Shown in pieces: positions 52,676-61,037 of a stretch of DNA of 64,000 bases; position 1 is the stretch's first letter; every line of letters begins with the position of its first letter. The notes under the pieces were generated by a model, which was given only the letters and a program-made list of their open reading frames with translations, made no database searches and was not told where the DNA came from. Source of the DNA: Sphaerisporangium rubeum (GTDB taxonomy: Bacteria; Actinomycetota; Actinomycetes; Streptosporangiales; Streptosporangiaceae); the NCBI RefSeq assembly GCF_014207705.1, contig NZ_JACHIU010000001.1:3774501-3838500 (forward strand). Direction: 5' to 3'. A program made the position numbers and the translations under genes.

Positions 52676-53803
52676 GTGCGCGGCCTCCTGCGTTCCCTGT
52701 GGGACGAACCTCCTCCCCCCGATCCGCCGCGACGGGTGTGGCGGGACTGGGCTCTTGTGGCGGTGCTCGTCCCGGTCGCGCTGATCGAGGGTGCCGTACG
52801 GCCCGACATGCCGCACCGCGTCCTCGCGGTGGCCGTCACCATCGCGCTGATCCCCACGCTGCTGTGGCGCCGCACCCGGCCCCTGACGGTCATACTGATC
52901 GTCTTCGCGTCCTCCAGCGTCGTCCCGCTCCTGGCGGGAGGCGACAACGTCAGCACCAACACCCAGGCGTACCTGCTGCTGGTGGTGTACGCGCTGTTCC
53001 GGTGGGGGTCGGGAGCCCAGGCCGTGACCGGGCTCGGCGTCATGCTCGTCTCGGTCGCGCTGTCGGTCGTCTCCGGCCGGCTCACCGCCCCCGACCTCGG
53101 CGGCGTGCTGGCCGCCATGGCCGCCTGCGGCGCGTCCGGGGTGGCCCTGCGGTACCGCGCCAGAGCACGGACCCGCGAGATCGACCAGGTCAAGCTGCTG
53201 GAACGCGAGCAGCTCGCACGCGACCTGCACGACACCGTGGCCCACCACGTCTCGGCGATGGCGATCCGCGCGCAGGCGGGCCTGGCGACATCGCAGTCCC
53301 GGCCCGAGGCCGCGGCCGACGCGCTGCGGGTCATCGAGGCCGAGGCGGCCCGCGCGCTGGACGAGATGCGCGCCATGGTCCGCGTGCTGCGCCGCGACCA
53401 GCCGGCCGACCTGACCCCCGGCCGGAGCCTCGCCGACCTGCGCGACCTCGCCGGACAGAGCCGCGACGGGCCGGCCGTCGAGGTCGAGATAGCCCCGGGC
53501 CTTGAGGACCTGCCGCCGTCGCTGTCGGCGGCGATCTACCGCCTGGCCCAGGAGTCGATCACCAACGCGCGCAGGCACGCACGGCACGCCACCCGCGTCC
53601 AGGTCCGCGTCACCGCCGACGACACCGCGGTACGGCTGCACGTCGGCGACGACGGCGACGGCGGCCCGGCCACGTCCACCGGCGGCTACGGCCTGGTCGG
53701 CATGCGGGAACGCGCCGCGCTGCTCGGCGGCACCTGCGAGGCGGGCCCGGCCGAGGGCCGCGGCTGGCACGTCACCGCCGTGCTGCCGCGGGTGGCGGCA
53801 TGA
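52676..53803 (+). CDS. Sensor histidine kinase (TCS 3)
   Basis: A 375-residue kinase with four to five N-terminal membrane helices (about 20-155), HisKA_3 box ARDLHDTVAHHVSAMAIRAQ near residue 180, and an ATPase domain with YRLAQESITNARRHARHATR and GYGLVGMRERAALLGG. Its stop overlaps the start of its regulator (ATGA). It follows the ABC exporter by 155 bases on the same strand, and has its own promoter-like box. Confidence 0.94.
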   Translation: MRGLLRSLWDEPPPPDPPRRVWRDWALVAVLVPVALIEGAVRPDMPHRVLAVAVTIALIPTLLWRRTRPLTVILIVFASSSVVPLLAGGDNVSTNTQAYLLLVVYALFRWGSGAQAVTGLGVMLVSVALSVVSGRLTAPDLGGVLAAMAACGASGVALRYRARARTREIDQVKLLEREQLARDLHDTVAHHVSAMAIRAQAGLATSQSRPEAAADALRVIEAEAARALDEMRAMVRVLRRDQPADLTPGRSLADLRDLAGQSRDGPAVEVEIAPGLEDLPPSLSAAIYRLAQESITNARRHARHATRVQVRVTADDTAVRLHVGDDGDGGPATSTGGYGLVGMRERAALLGGTCEAGPAEGRGWHVTAVLPRVAA

Positions 53804-54465
53804 CGATCCGGGTGCTGGTCGCCGACGACCAGGAGATCGTCCGCACGGGCCTCGCGATGATCCTCGACGCGCAACCCGGCATCGAGGTGGCCGGCCAGGC
53901 CGCCGACGGCCGGCGCGCCGTCGAGCTGGCCCGCCGCCTGCGGCCCGACGTGTGCCTGTTCGACATCCGCATGCCGGGCCTGGACGGCATCGCCGCCACC
54001 CGCGCGCTCGCCGGCCCCGGCGTCGAGAACCCGCTGGCCGTCGTCGTGATCACCACGTTCGACCTGGACGAGTACGTCTACGCCGCGCTGCGGGCCGGCG
54101 CACGGGGGTTCCTGCTGAAGAACGCCGGCGCGGCCCTGCTGTCGCAGGCCGTGCACGCCGCCGCCGAAGGCGACGCGCTCATCGCCCCGAGCGTCACCGC
54201 GCGTCTGCTCGGCACCTTCGCGCGCACCGGCCCGTCGGCGTCGGCGGCCGTCCCGGTGGAGCAGCTCACCCACCGGGAGGAGGAGATCCTCGCCGCCGTG
54301 GCACGCGGCCTCACCAACAACGAGATCGCCGACGAGCTGTTCATCACGCTCAGCACCGTCAAGACCCACATCGCGAGCCTCATGGCCAAGCTCGGCGCGC
54401 GCAACCGGGTCGAGGTCGCCATGTGGGCCTACCAGACCGGCCGCGTGGGGGACGGCCGCGGCTGA
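53800..54465 (+). CDS. NarL/LuxR-type response regulator (TCS 3)
   Basis: A 221-residue regulator. Receiver: acidic DD near residue 8, phosphorylated Asp in VCLFDIRMPGLDG near 53, and Lys in GFLLKNAGAALL near 105. LuxR HTH: LTHREEEILAAVARGLTNNE through VKTHIASLMAKLGARNR. Translationally coupled to the kinase. It is the third LuxR-type pair within 10 kb. Confidence 0.95.
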   Translation: MTIRVLVADDQEIVRTGLAMILDAQPGIEVAGQAADGRRAVELARRLRPDVCLFDIRMPGLDGIAATRALAGPGVENPLAVVVITTFDLDEYVYAALRAGARGFLLKNAGAALLSQAVHAAAEGDALIAPSVTARLLGTFARTGPSASAAVPVEQLTHREEEILAAVARGLTNNEIADELFITLSTVKTHIASLMAKLGARNRVEVAMWAYQTGRVGDGRG

Positions 54466-54583
54466 CCGGCCGTCCGGCGGCCGGTCAGGCGTACTTTCGG
54501 CCGATGAGCACCACGGGGGTGCCTTTCTAACCTCGACGTCATCAGGCCCGGCGAGCAGGGCCCGACCCCACGAGGAGTCCACG

Positions 54584-55567
54584 ATGAAGGCGTTCGTCCT
54601 GCCGTCCTTCGGCTCACCCGACAAGCTGACCCTCACCGACGTCCCCGTCCCCGTCCCCGGCGATTCGCAGGTGCTGGTCCGGGTGCACGCCACGTCGGTC
54701 AACCCCTACGACTGGCACCACATGCGCGGCGAGCCGTACGTCGCGCGCCTGATGGGGGGCTTCCCGCTGCGTCGGCCGAAGTTCGCCGTCCTCGGCGCCG
54801 ACGTGGCCGGCGTGGTGGAGGCCATCGGCAAGGACGTCACCGGGTTCTCCCCCGGTGACGAGGTGTACGCGCTGGCCGAGAGCGGCGGCTTCGGCGAGTA
54901 CGCCTGTGTCGAGGCGAGCGAACTGGCGCACAAGCCGGAGAACCTGTCGTTCGAACAGGCCGCGTCGGTGCCGTTGGCCGGCGGCACCGCGCTGCTCGCC
55001 GTGCGTGACGTCGGCCGCGTGCGGCCGGGGCACAAGGTCCTGGTCAACGGGGCCTCCGGCGGGGTCGGCACGTTCGCGGTGCAGCTGGCCAGGGCCATGG
55101 GGGCCGAGGTCACCGGGGTGTGCGGCCCGCGCAACGTGGACCTGGTGCGGTCCATCGGCGCCGACCACGTCATCGACTACACCGAACAGGACTTCACCCA
55201 GGCCGGCCGCCGGTACGACGTGGTCATCGGCATCGCAGGGAACCGCATGCTGCCGTCGTGCCGCCGGGCCCTGACCCCGGACGGCACCTACGTGATCGTC
55301 GGCGGCGACGGCGGCCGCTGGCTGCAGCCCGTGGGGTACACGTTTTTCTCGCTGGCGCTCGGCGCGCTGGTGTCCCAGCGGGTCGGCCTGGTCGAGGTGA
55401 TCGGCTGTCCCACCACCAAGGCCAACCTGGACACGCTGACCGATTACGTCACCGACGGCAGGGTCACCCCGGTCATCGACCGCGTCTACCCCTTCGAGGA
55501 GATCCCCGACGCCGTCCGCTACGTCGAGCAGGGCCATGTCCCCGGCAAGGTCGTCGTCAAGATCTGA
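54584..55567 (+). CDS. NAD(P)-dependent quinone-oxidoreductase-like MDR protein
   Basis: A 327-residue medium-chain dehydrogenase/reductase of the zinc-independent quinone oxidoreductase group. Seen: VNPYDWHHMRGEP, LGADVAGVVEAIGKDVTGFSPGDEVYA (core GADVAGVVEAIG), and the Rossmann motif VLVNGASGGVGTFAVQLARA near residue 150. The Cys/His ligands of zinc-type alcohol dehydrogenases are absent. CGAGGAGT sits seven bases before the ATG. The gene stands alone; substrate is probably an enone or quinone. Confidence 0.92.
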   Translation: MKAFVLPSFGSPDKLTLTDVPVPVPGDSQVLVRVHATSVNPYDWHHMRGEPYVARLMGGFPLRRPKFAVLGADVAGVVEAIGKDVTGFSPGDEVYALAESGGFGEYACVEASELAHKPENLSFEQAASVPLAGGTALLAVRDVGRVRPGHKVLVNGASGGVGTFAVQLARAMGAEVTGVCGPRNVDLVRSIGADHVIDYTEQDFTQAGRRYDVVIGIAGNRMLPSCRRALTPDGTYVIVGGDGGRWLQPVGYTFFSLALGALVSQRVGLVEVIGCPTTKANLDTLTDYVTDGRVTPVIDRVYPFEEIPDAVRYVEQGHVPGKVVVKI

Positions 55568-55599
55568 TCGGCGGCCAGGCGCGGTGGCGCCGGCCTCGG

Positions 55600-56262
55600 T
55601 CACGCGCCGGTGCGCGCGGCGCGGCGGCGTTCGGTGAGGCGGCGGGCCTTGGCGCTGGTGCCGCAGTCGGCCATGCTGCACCAGCGGCGCGAGCCGTTGC
55701 GGCTGTGGTCCAGGAAGAGCCAGTCGCAGCCGCCGTCGGCCACGGGACAGCGGCGCACCCGGGTGAGGTCGGCGGTCCGCAGCACGTCGAGCGCGGCTTC
55801 GGCGACCCGGTCGGGGATCAGCATCGCCGGTACCGTGCCGTAGGTGAGGCGCACCCCGGGACGGTCGCCGCCGCCGAGCACCAGCGCCGCGCGTCCGGCC
55901 GCTCCGGCCCACCGCTCGTGCAGCCTGACCAGCGCCGCCCCGGTGGCGACCGGGTCAGCGGGGGCTTCGCCGCCGGGGACCAGAGCGAACATCACCAGGC
56001 GCAGGGACTCGCGGACGTCCCGTACGGCGGCCAGTCCCGCCTCGGCGGCCACGGGATCGTCGCGCCACACCTGACCGGCGCGACCGGCCTCGTCGCCGTC
56101 GATCAGGCCGGCCGCGACCGTCCAGCCCAGCAACGCGGCGGGGCCGGACAGGTGGTCGTGCGGCGGCGCGCCGTCGCGCGGTTCGACGGTGTTGACCAGA
56201 TCGAACGCCGGGTGTCCGCCGACCAGGGGAAGCTGCCACACGTCGGGTCGCATGACGTGCAT
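55600..56262 (-). CDS. ABATE/CGNR zinc-finger transcriptional regulator
   Basis: A 220-residue protein with an N-terminal ABATE domain (GGHPAFDLVNTVEPRDGAP near residue 15) and a C-terminal CGNR zinc finger (CPVADGGCDWLFLDHSRN followed by RRWCSMADCGTSAKARR). The four Cys are in place; the CGNR motif itself reads CGTS, a known kind of variation. These are stress-linked actinobacterial regulators of uncertain target. ATG at 56262 has GGGGG just upstream, and ATG at 56253 is an alternative. It shares its strand with the MFS gene upstream by 47 bases and may be read with it. Confidence 0.88.
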   Translation of the reverse strand: MHVMRPDVWQLPLVGGHPAFDLVNTVEPRDGAPPHDHLSGPAALLGWTVAAGLIDGDEAGRAGQVWRDDPVAAEAGLAAVRDVRESLRLVMFALVPGGEAPADPVATGAALVRLHERWAGAAGRAALVLGGGDRPGVRLTYGTVPAMLIPDRVAEAALDVLRTADLTRVRRCPVADGGCDWLFLDHSRNGSRRWCSMADCGTSAKARRLTERRRAARTGA

Positions 56263-56309
56263 GCTACCCCCTAAAGTACTTATGTCGGTTGCGAAATGCG
56301 CGCGACCGG

Positions 56310-57515
56310 TCACCTGGTCCCGGCGTGCCCCAACCGCGGCGAGGCGACGGTGGCCGCTCTGCTGGAGAAGGCGGGTTCGGCCAGCATGACGGCGAACGCC
56401 ACCAGGCTGAGCAGGGCCCCGGCCAGCACCGTGCCGCCTGGCCCCGCGAGAGGCAGCAGCACGCCGCCGAGGAACGCGCCGGCGGTGATGCCGACGTTGA
56501 ACGCCGTGGACATCCCGGCGCTCGCCATGTCCGACGTGCCGGGAGCGTGCGTCAGGACCCGCGACCCGAGGACCGCGGTCAGGCCCGACATCGTGAAGCC
56601 CGACAGCGCGACGGCGGCGACGGTCGCGACCGGGGAGCCGCCGAGCAGGTACTGCGCGGCGAGCGCCAGCGCCTGCAGGCCGGTCAGCCCCGCCATGGTG
56701 TGCCAGGCGTGCCGGTCGGCCAGGTAGCCGGCCACCACCACGCCGGCCACCCCCGCGACGCCGCGCGCCAGCAGCAGCGGGCCGATCGACGACTCGGCGA
56801 ACCCGCTGACCTCGGTCAGGAACGGGCCGATGTAGGTGAACGCCGCGAACGCGCCGGTGACCGCCGTCGCCGTGCCGGCCACGATCACCAGGTACCGGCC
56901 GCGATCGGGTGCGCTGCCCCGGTCCGCCGCGCCGCGACCCGCCGGCGTGCCGGGCAGCACCGCCGCGACCACGGCGAGCACCACCAGCCCGAGCCCCCCG
57001 AGCACGAGGAACACCGTCCGCCACCCGGCCTGCTGCCCGAGCCACGTACCGGCCGGCACCCCGGCGACCGCGGCGCTGGAGGCCCCCGCGTACAGGACGG
57101 CCATGGCCTTCCCGCGCACTTCAGGACGGAACAGTCCCGCCGCGGCCGGCGTCACCACGGCCCAGAACACCGCCTGGCTCAGCGCCGTCACCATCCGCGC
57201 ACCCATGAGCAGCCAGTAGTCCCCCGCCACGGCCGACAGGCACGTCGCCAGCGCGAACACCCCGAGCAGCACGCAGAGCAGCCGCCGCCGGGGTATCCGC
57301 CGGGTCATCCGCGTCAGCGGAAGCGTCACCACCACGACCACCAGCCCGTACCCGGTGACCAGCAGCCCGACCGCCGACGCGCTGGTCCCGAGGTCCCGCG
57401 CCATCAGCGGCAGCAGGCCGATCGGCAGCGACTCGGTCGTCACGTAGAGGAACGCCGCCAAGGCCAGCGCGATCAGCGCGACGATCGCCGGTCTGCTCCC
57501 GAACCGTTCTGGCAT
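56310..57515 (-). CDS. MFS transporter, DHA1-type drug exporter
   Basis: A 401-residue, 12-helix major facilitator protein. Helix 1 is IVALIALALAAFLYVTTESL, with the TESLPIGLLP pattern of sugar-efflux/drug exporters (SotB/YdhP-like), and loop 2-3 has TRMTRRIPRRR. Repeated AGVPAGTWLGQQAGW (motif C-like) supports antiport. A well-formed promoter and an operator-like palindrome lie upstream (57586-57631). Probably efflux of a small toxic or sugar-like compound. Confidence 0.92.
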   Translation of the reverse strand: MPERFGSRPAIVALIALALAAFLYVTTESLPIGLLPLMARDLGTSASAVGLLVTGYGLVVVVVTLPLTRMTRRIPRRRLLCVLLGVFALATCLSAVAGDYWLLMGARMVTALSQAVFWAVVTPAAAGLFRPEVRGKAMAVLYAGASSAAVAGVPAGTWLGQQAGWRTVFLVLGGLGLVVLAVVAAVLPGTPAGRGAADRGSAPDRGRYLVIVAGTATAVTGAFAAFTYIGPFLTEVSGFAESSIGPLLLARGVAGVAGVVVAGYLADRHAWHTMAGLTGLQALALAAQYLLGGSPVATVAAVALSGFTMSGLTAVLGSRVLTHAPGTSDMASAGMSTAFNVGITAGAFLGGVLLPLAGPGGTVLAGALLSLVAFAVMLAEPAFSSRAATVASPRLGHAGTR

Positions 57516-57585
57516 GCCGCCTCCTCGGCGGTGACGACCACCGTGGCTCCGTTGGTGGACGGCTCCGCCGTATCCGTCGTGAGTC

Positions 57586-57631
57586 TTCCTGTCCTTGACA
57601 GGAAACTAGACCGCATTTTGCTACCGGTCAA
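57586..57631 (-). promoter_or_regulatory. Promoter with overlapping operator for the MFS gene
   Basis: On the minus strand, TTGACC (57626-57631) and TAGTTT (57603-57608) are separated by exactly 17 bases, a near-ideal housekeeping promoter. A perfect 8-3-8 palindrome, TTCCTGTC-CTT-GACAGGAA (57586-57604), begins inside the -10 and covers the expected transcription start, so a bound repressor would block the polymerase. No dedicated regulator gene is next to it except the CGNR protein. Confidence 0.72.
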
Positions 57632-57682
57632 TCCTGTTTAGGTGGTAGCTCCTTCGCTGGGAGGGCCGATCCGCTGGACTCG

Positions 57683-58921
57683 TCACGGCTCCCGTGGCGT
57701 GGCGGCGGCGTTGAGTTCGGCGGTGACGGCGCGTTCTCGCAAGGCGGCGGACTCCTCGCGCAAGGTCGTGACCTGAGCGCGCAGGTCCTCGACCCGTGCG
57801 CGTTCGACCTCCAGCAGCGCGGCGAGGCGGTCACGGTCGGCGGCCGCGGCCTGTTCACCCCGGCGGGCCTCGGCGATCCGCTCCTCGGCCTCGGCTCCGG
57901 CGGCACGCACCAGATCGCCGGCCTGCCGTTCGGCCTGCTCGGCGCGGCGGGCCGCACCGGCCGCCTGCTCGGCGGACTGCGCGGCTTCGGCGGTGGAGCG
58001 GGCCGCGAGCGCCAGCGCGTCGGCGCGCGCCTGCTCGGCGGCCTCGGCGCGGTCGTGCGCGCGGCCGCGTTCGGCTTCGGCGGCCTGGGCCCGCGCGATG
58101 GCGGCGGCCGCCGCCTGCTCGGCCTCGGCTCTGGCGCGCCGTGACATCTCGGCGTCGGTGCGCGCGGTGTCGCGCTCGGCGGCGGCCCGTCCGGCCCGCC
58201 GGCCGGCGTCCTCCGCCTCGGCGCGCGCCTCGCGGACCTGCGCCGCGGCCCGTTCCTCACGTTCGCCGGCGCGCCGTACCGCCTGGTCACGCTCGGTCTC
58301 CGCGGCGCGGGCCCGGCGTCCGGCCTCCTCGGCGGCCTGGCGGGAACGCCGTTCGGTGGCCGCGGCCTCCCGCAGCGCCGCCAGTGCCTGCTCGCGCGCG
58401 GTCTCGGCGTCCCCGAGCGCGGTGTCACGCTCGGCCAGCGCCTCGTCCATGCGCGTGCGCATCTGCTCACGCTCCCTGCGCGCGTGCTCGGTGGCCTCCC
58501 TGGCCAGCCGCACCTGCTCGAACGCCTGCTCACGCTCGGTACGCGCGATGGCCACCCGCGTGTGCGCCTCGGCCTGCACCGCGCTGACCCTGGCCTCCAC
58601 CCCCGCCGGGCTCAGCTCCTGCGCCAGCACCTGCGCCAGCGGCGCCACCGCGGCCGCCAGCCCCTTCTCCATGCGCTCGTACAGCTCCTCGGCCCGCGCC
58701 AGCGCGCCTTCCAGCCCCGGCGTGGCCCGGCGCATCTCCCGTTCCTTCTTGGCCGCCGCCTGGCAGTCCTTCTCCAGGCAGTACTCCCGCGGCCTCCCCC
58801 TCCCCCCGCTTCGCCCGATCATCGCCCCGCAGTGCCGGCACACCAGCACCCTGGCACTTCCGTCCCCGGCCGCACCGGGGCTCTCGCCGCCTGTACTGGT
58901 GTCCCGCTCGTCCGTCGTCAC
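57683..58921 (-). CDS. Zinc-ribbon/long coiled-coil protein
   Basis: A 412-residue protein with an N-terminal Cys-rich module (VCRHCGAMIGRSGGRGRPRE then YCLEKDC; four Cys) like the C-x2-C-G...GRP-x2-YC-x4-C ribbon of many actinobacterial proteins, followed by about 330 residues of Ala/Arg/Glu-rich heptad sequence, almost certainly one long coiled coil. KfrA-like and DNA-organising proteins share this look, but no specific family is assured. The second GTG (58921) is eight bases after TAGAGT and is preferred to that at 58927, only two bases away. It diverges from a small HTH-like gene, with which it may act. Confidence 0.75.
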   Translation of the reverse strand: MTTDERDTSTGGESPGAAGDGSARVLVCRHCGAMIGRSGGRGRPREYCLEKDCQAAAKKEREMRRATPGLEGALARAEELYERMEKGLAAAVAPLAQVLAQELSPAGVEARVSAVQAEAHTRVAIARTEREQAFEQVRLAREATEHARREREQMRTRMDEALAERDTALGDAETAREQALAALREAAATERRSRQAAEEAGRRARAAETERDQAVRRAGEREERAAAQVREARAEAEDAGRRAGRAAAERDTARTDAEMSRRARAEAEQAAAAAIARAQAAEAERGRAHDRAEAAEQARADALALAARSTAEAAQSAEQAAGAARRAEQAERQAGDLVRAAGAEAEERIAEARRGEQAAAADRDRLAALLEVERARVEDLRAQVTTLREESAALRERAVTAELNAAATPREP

Positions 58922-59251
58922 GATCACCTACTCTAGCGATTTTCTAATTTCCAGAAATCAATAATCGAAAAAGGTGATCCGTTGCGCGTCCACCAGGCTT
59001 AGCAACTCACGGGAATGGAACTTCCCGCAAGTTATCTGCGACGGACGTGAGACCTCATCGACGGACGCGCGCACCGGCCGCGTGAGGGCCGTCCGGTCGG
59101 CCTGGTCCGTGCGCTCCGGTCCCGCGCTTCACCGCCGGAAGATCCATCCCGGGGAACTGAGGTATCCGGCCACCGGTCTCACCGGCCTGAGGCAGGATCG
59201 CTCCTACGACCCCCACCTGTCCGGCTGACCCGCGCCACTGGAGAACTCGTC
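58922..59251. other. AT-rich divergent intergenic region
   Basis: A 330-base gap between the coiled-coil gene and the HTH-like gene. TAGAGT at 58930-58935 (minus strand) is the likely -10 of the coiled-coil gene. An AT-rich patch (58938-58975) contains ATTTC-CA-GAAAT (58947-58958), a 5-2-5 palindrome that could be an operator. The remainder is ordinary GC-rich sequence with no supported gene. Confidence 0.5.
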
Positions 59252-59701
59252 ATGACCACGCCTGAGCACAGCACGACCTGGCACGACGCTCGCTACGACA
59301 TGCCTGTCAGCCGGCAACTCGAGCGCTACAACGAGCTGGCCGCCAAGGACGCCTCGGCCCGCGCACGCGTCGAGCTGGTGGAACGCGGGGTCTACGACCC
59401 GGCCAGGCACGGAGCCGACGACCGTCCTCCGCTCACCGTGGCCGAGCACATCGAGCTGCTGGCGCTGGCGGAGAGCATCGCGCGCACCGTGCGCCACCCC
59501 TCCAACGTCCACCACGCACTGCTCGCCGGCGTCACCTGGGCCGACATCGCACGCATCATGGCCACCGACGAACCGACCGTCCGGCGCGCCTACCGGCAGT
59601 GGGCCGACGACCAGTACGACATCCACCGCCACTTCCCCGACCGCGGCCTGACCGCCGACGAGCACGCCGCAGCCACCGCCAGAGCCGCGAACGGCGGTTG
59701 A
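59252..59701 (+). CDS. Small HTH-like protein of unknown function
   Basis: A 149-residue, probably cytosolic protein. The C-terminal half contains VTWADIARIMATDEPTVRRA (about residues 94-113), which has the spacing of a helix-turn-helix; the front half is helical and charged (LTVAEHIELLALAESIARTV). I do not know a named family, but similar proteins occur beside coiled-coil genes in actinomycetes. GGAG precedes the ATG at 59252. Divergent from the zinc-ribbon/coiled-coil gene, suggesting a functional pair. Confidence 0.7.
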   Translation: MTTPEHSTTWHDARYDMPVSRQLERYNELAAKDASARARVELVERGVYDPARHGADDRPPLTVAEHIELLALAESIARTVRHPSNVHHALLAGVTWADIARIMATDEPTVRRAYRQWADDQYDIHRHFPDRGLTADEHAAATARAANGG

Positions 59702-59783
59702 GACCTCCGGCGCACGCATCGGCCCGGTGGCTTGGCTCGTGAACCGGCCAGGTCGGCTCCTGATCACGACGAGGGCTCTCGTC

Positions 59784-60947
59784 TCAAGCGGGCCGGCCTC
59801 CCACGGCCCGCTTGAGGAAGACGAGACCGTCGATCAGAGCGAGATGAGCGGGGTCGAGGGGGAAATAGGCGAAATCGTCGGTCGTACGCGGTGGGGTTTC
59901 GGGGAGGAGCTCGGCCAGGTGGGGGGTGTCGACCAGGGAGTGGTCCCATGGGAGTGCGGAGAGCATGCCCTCGATGGTGCCGGTCGGCGGGGTGTCGTCG
60001 CCGAGTGTGCCGAAAGCGGAGGCGAGGAAGGCGTAGCGGTCGCCGAGGTGGGTCGCGGTGATCGCTCCGGCACCCCACCAGTCGAGGGTCAGGTCGCCGA
60101 AGGACATGGCGCTCTTGTCGCGCTGCAGGTGCAGGTTGTGGCCGAAGACCAGTGCCGGGCCGTGTCCGGCGATCGCGCGCAGGTTGGCGGCCATCATCGC
60201 GTCCCGCAGCGCCGACAGCCGTGACACCCGCACCGGGGAGGTGTCGGCCATCCAGTGGTGGTAGCGGAGCAGGCCGGTCGCGGTGCGGCCGTACAGGGTG
60301 GCGCGGTCCCGGTCGTGCGCGTCGAGCCGCGGTAGCTGCGTGTCGAGCAGTGCCACCAGGTCGTCGGTGATCAGCCGCAGTCGCTCGGCGTCGGCGGACC
60401 GGCCGATCGACCGCGACGGGTCCATGACGGTCGCCTCGTCCGACCACCGGTCGTCCGGGCCGAGCAGCGTGCCGAGCGTCTCCCTGGTACAGGGCAGGGG
60501 TCCGTCCAGGAGGTCGTACAGCCCGGTGATCGCCTGGCGGGGGCTCGCGGCCCAGTACTCCAGCGGGCCGTCGAACCCGAAGAACCTGAGCTTGGCGTCG
60601 TGGTCCTCGTTGTACGCGCGCATCCAGCGCACGAGCTCGCGGTTGGCCGGCCACGTGCCGAAACGGTGGCTGAAACCGCGTTCCATGACGTCGTCGAGCG
60701 TTCCTTCGCCGGTCGTGACGTAGTCGTCCACCACCAGGCCCATGAGACAGTCGCTCTCGACGGCGAACGACCGGTATCCCTCATGCTCGACCAGATGGCG
60801 GAAGACCTCGTTGCGCACCTCCCCCAGCTCGTCCACGAAGTGCCTGGCCTCACCCAGGCCGAGCAGCAGGGGCCTGGCGGGACGAGAGCGCAGGAACGCC
60901 GAGATCCCTGGACCGTCGAGCGGCCGTGCCGTGTCCTTGATGTCCAT
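59784..60947 (-). CDS. Erythromycin-esterase-like protein
   Basis: A 387-residue member of the EreA/EreB superfamily. The catalytic-region signatures are LGLGEARHFVDELGEVRNEV near residue 30 and FAVESDCLMGLVVDDYV near residue 62. GHNLHLQRDKSAM, near residue 275, matches the conserved GHN-H segment. Erythromycin esterases hydrolyse the macrolactone, but most actinobacterial homologues are uncharacterised. ATG at 60947 lies seven bases after TACGGT (leaderless pattern). It diverges from a MerR regulator with double HTH, which may sense a drug-like compound and control it. Confidence 0.85.
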   Translation of the reverse strand: MDIKDTARPLDGPGISAFLRSRPARPLLLGLGEARHFVDELGEVRNEVFRHLVEHEGYRSFAVESDCLMGLVVDDYVTTGEGTLDDVMERGFSHRFGTWPANRELVRWMRAYNEDHDAKLRFFGFDGPLEYWAASPRQAITGLYDLLDGPLPCTRETLGTLLGPDDRWSDEATVMDPSRSIGRSADAERLRLITDDLVALLDTQLPRLDAHDRDRATLYGRTATGLLRYHHWMADTSPVRVSRLSALRDAMMAANLRAIAGHGPALVFGHNLHLQRDKSAMSFGDLTLDWWGAGAITATHLGDRYAFLASAFGTLGDDTPPTGTIEGMLSALPWDHSLVDTPHLAELLPETPPRTTDDFAYFPLDPAHLALIDGLVFLKRAVGGRPA

Positions 60948-60954
60948 ACCTTCA

Positions 60955-60960
60955 ACCGTA
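60955..60960 (-). promoter_or_regulatory. -10 box of the esterase gene
   Basis: TACGGT on the minus strand ends seven bases before the ATG. It lies within TTCAA-N8-TTGAA (60951-60968), an inverted repeat that may be the MerR binding site. TAGGCT at 60978-60983 could be the -10 of the divergent merR-like gene. Confidence 0.45.
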
Positions 60961-61037
60961 GCTTTGAACCACCGGTGTAGGCTTGGCCGACGAAATCCCG
61001 CTCCGGTGGCGACGGACCCTCAAAGGGTGGTGCACTC

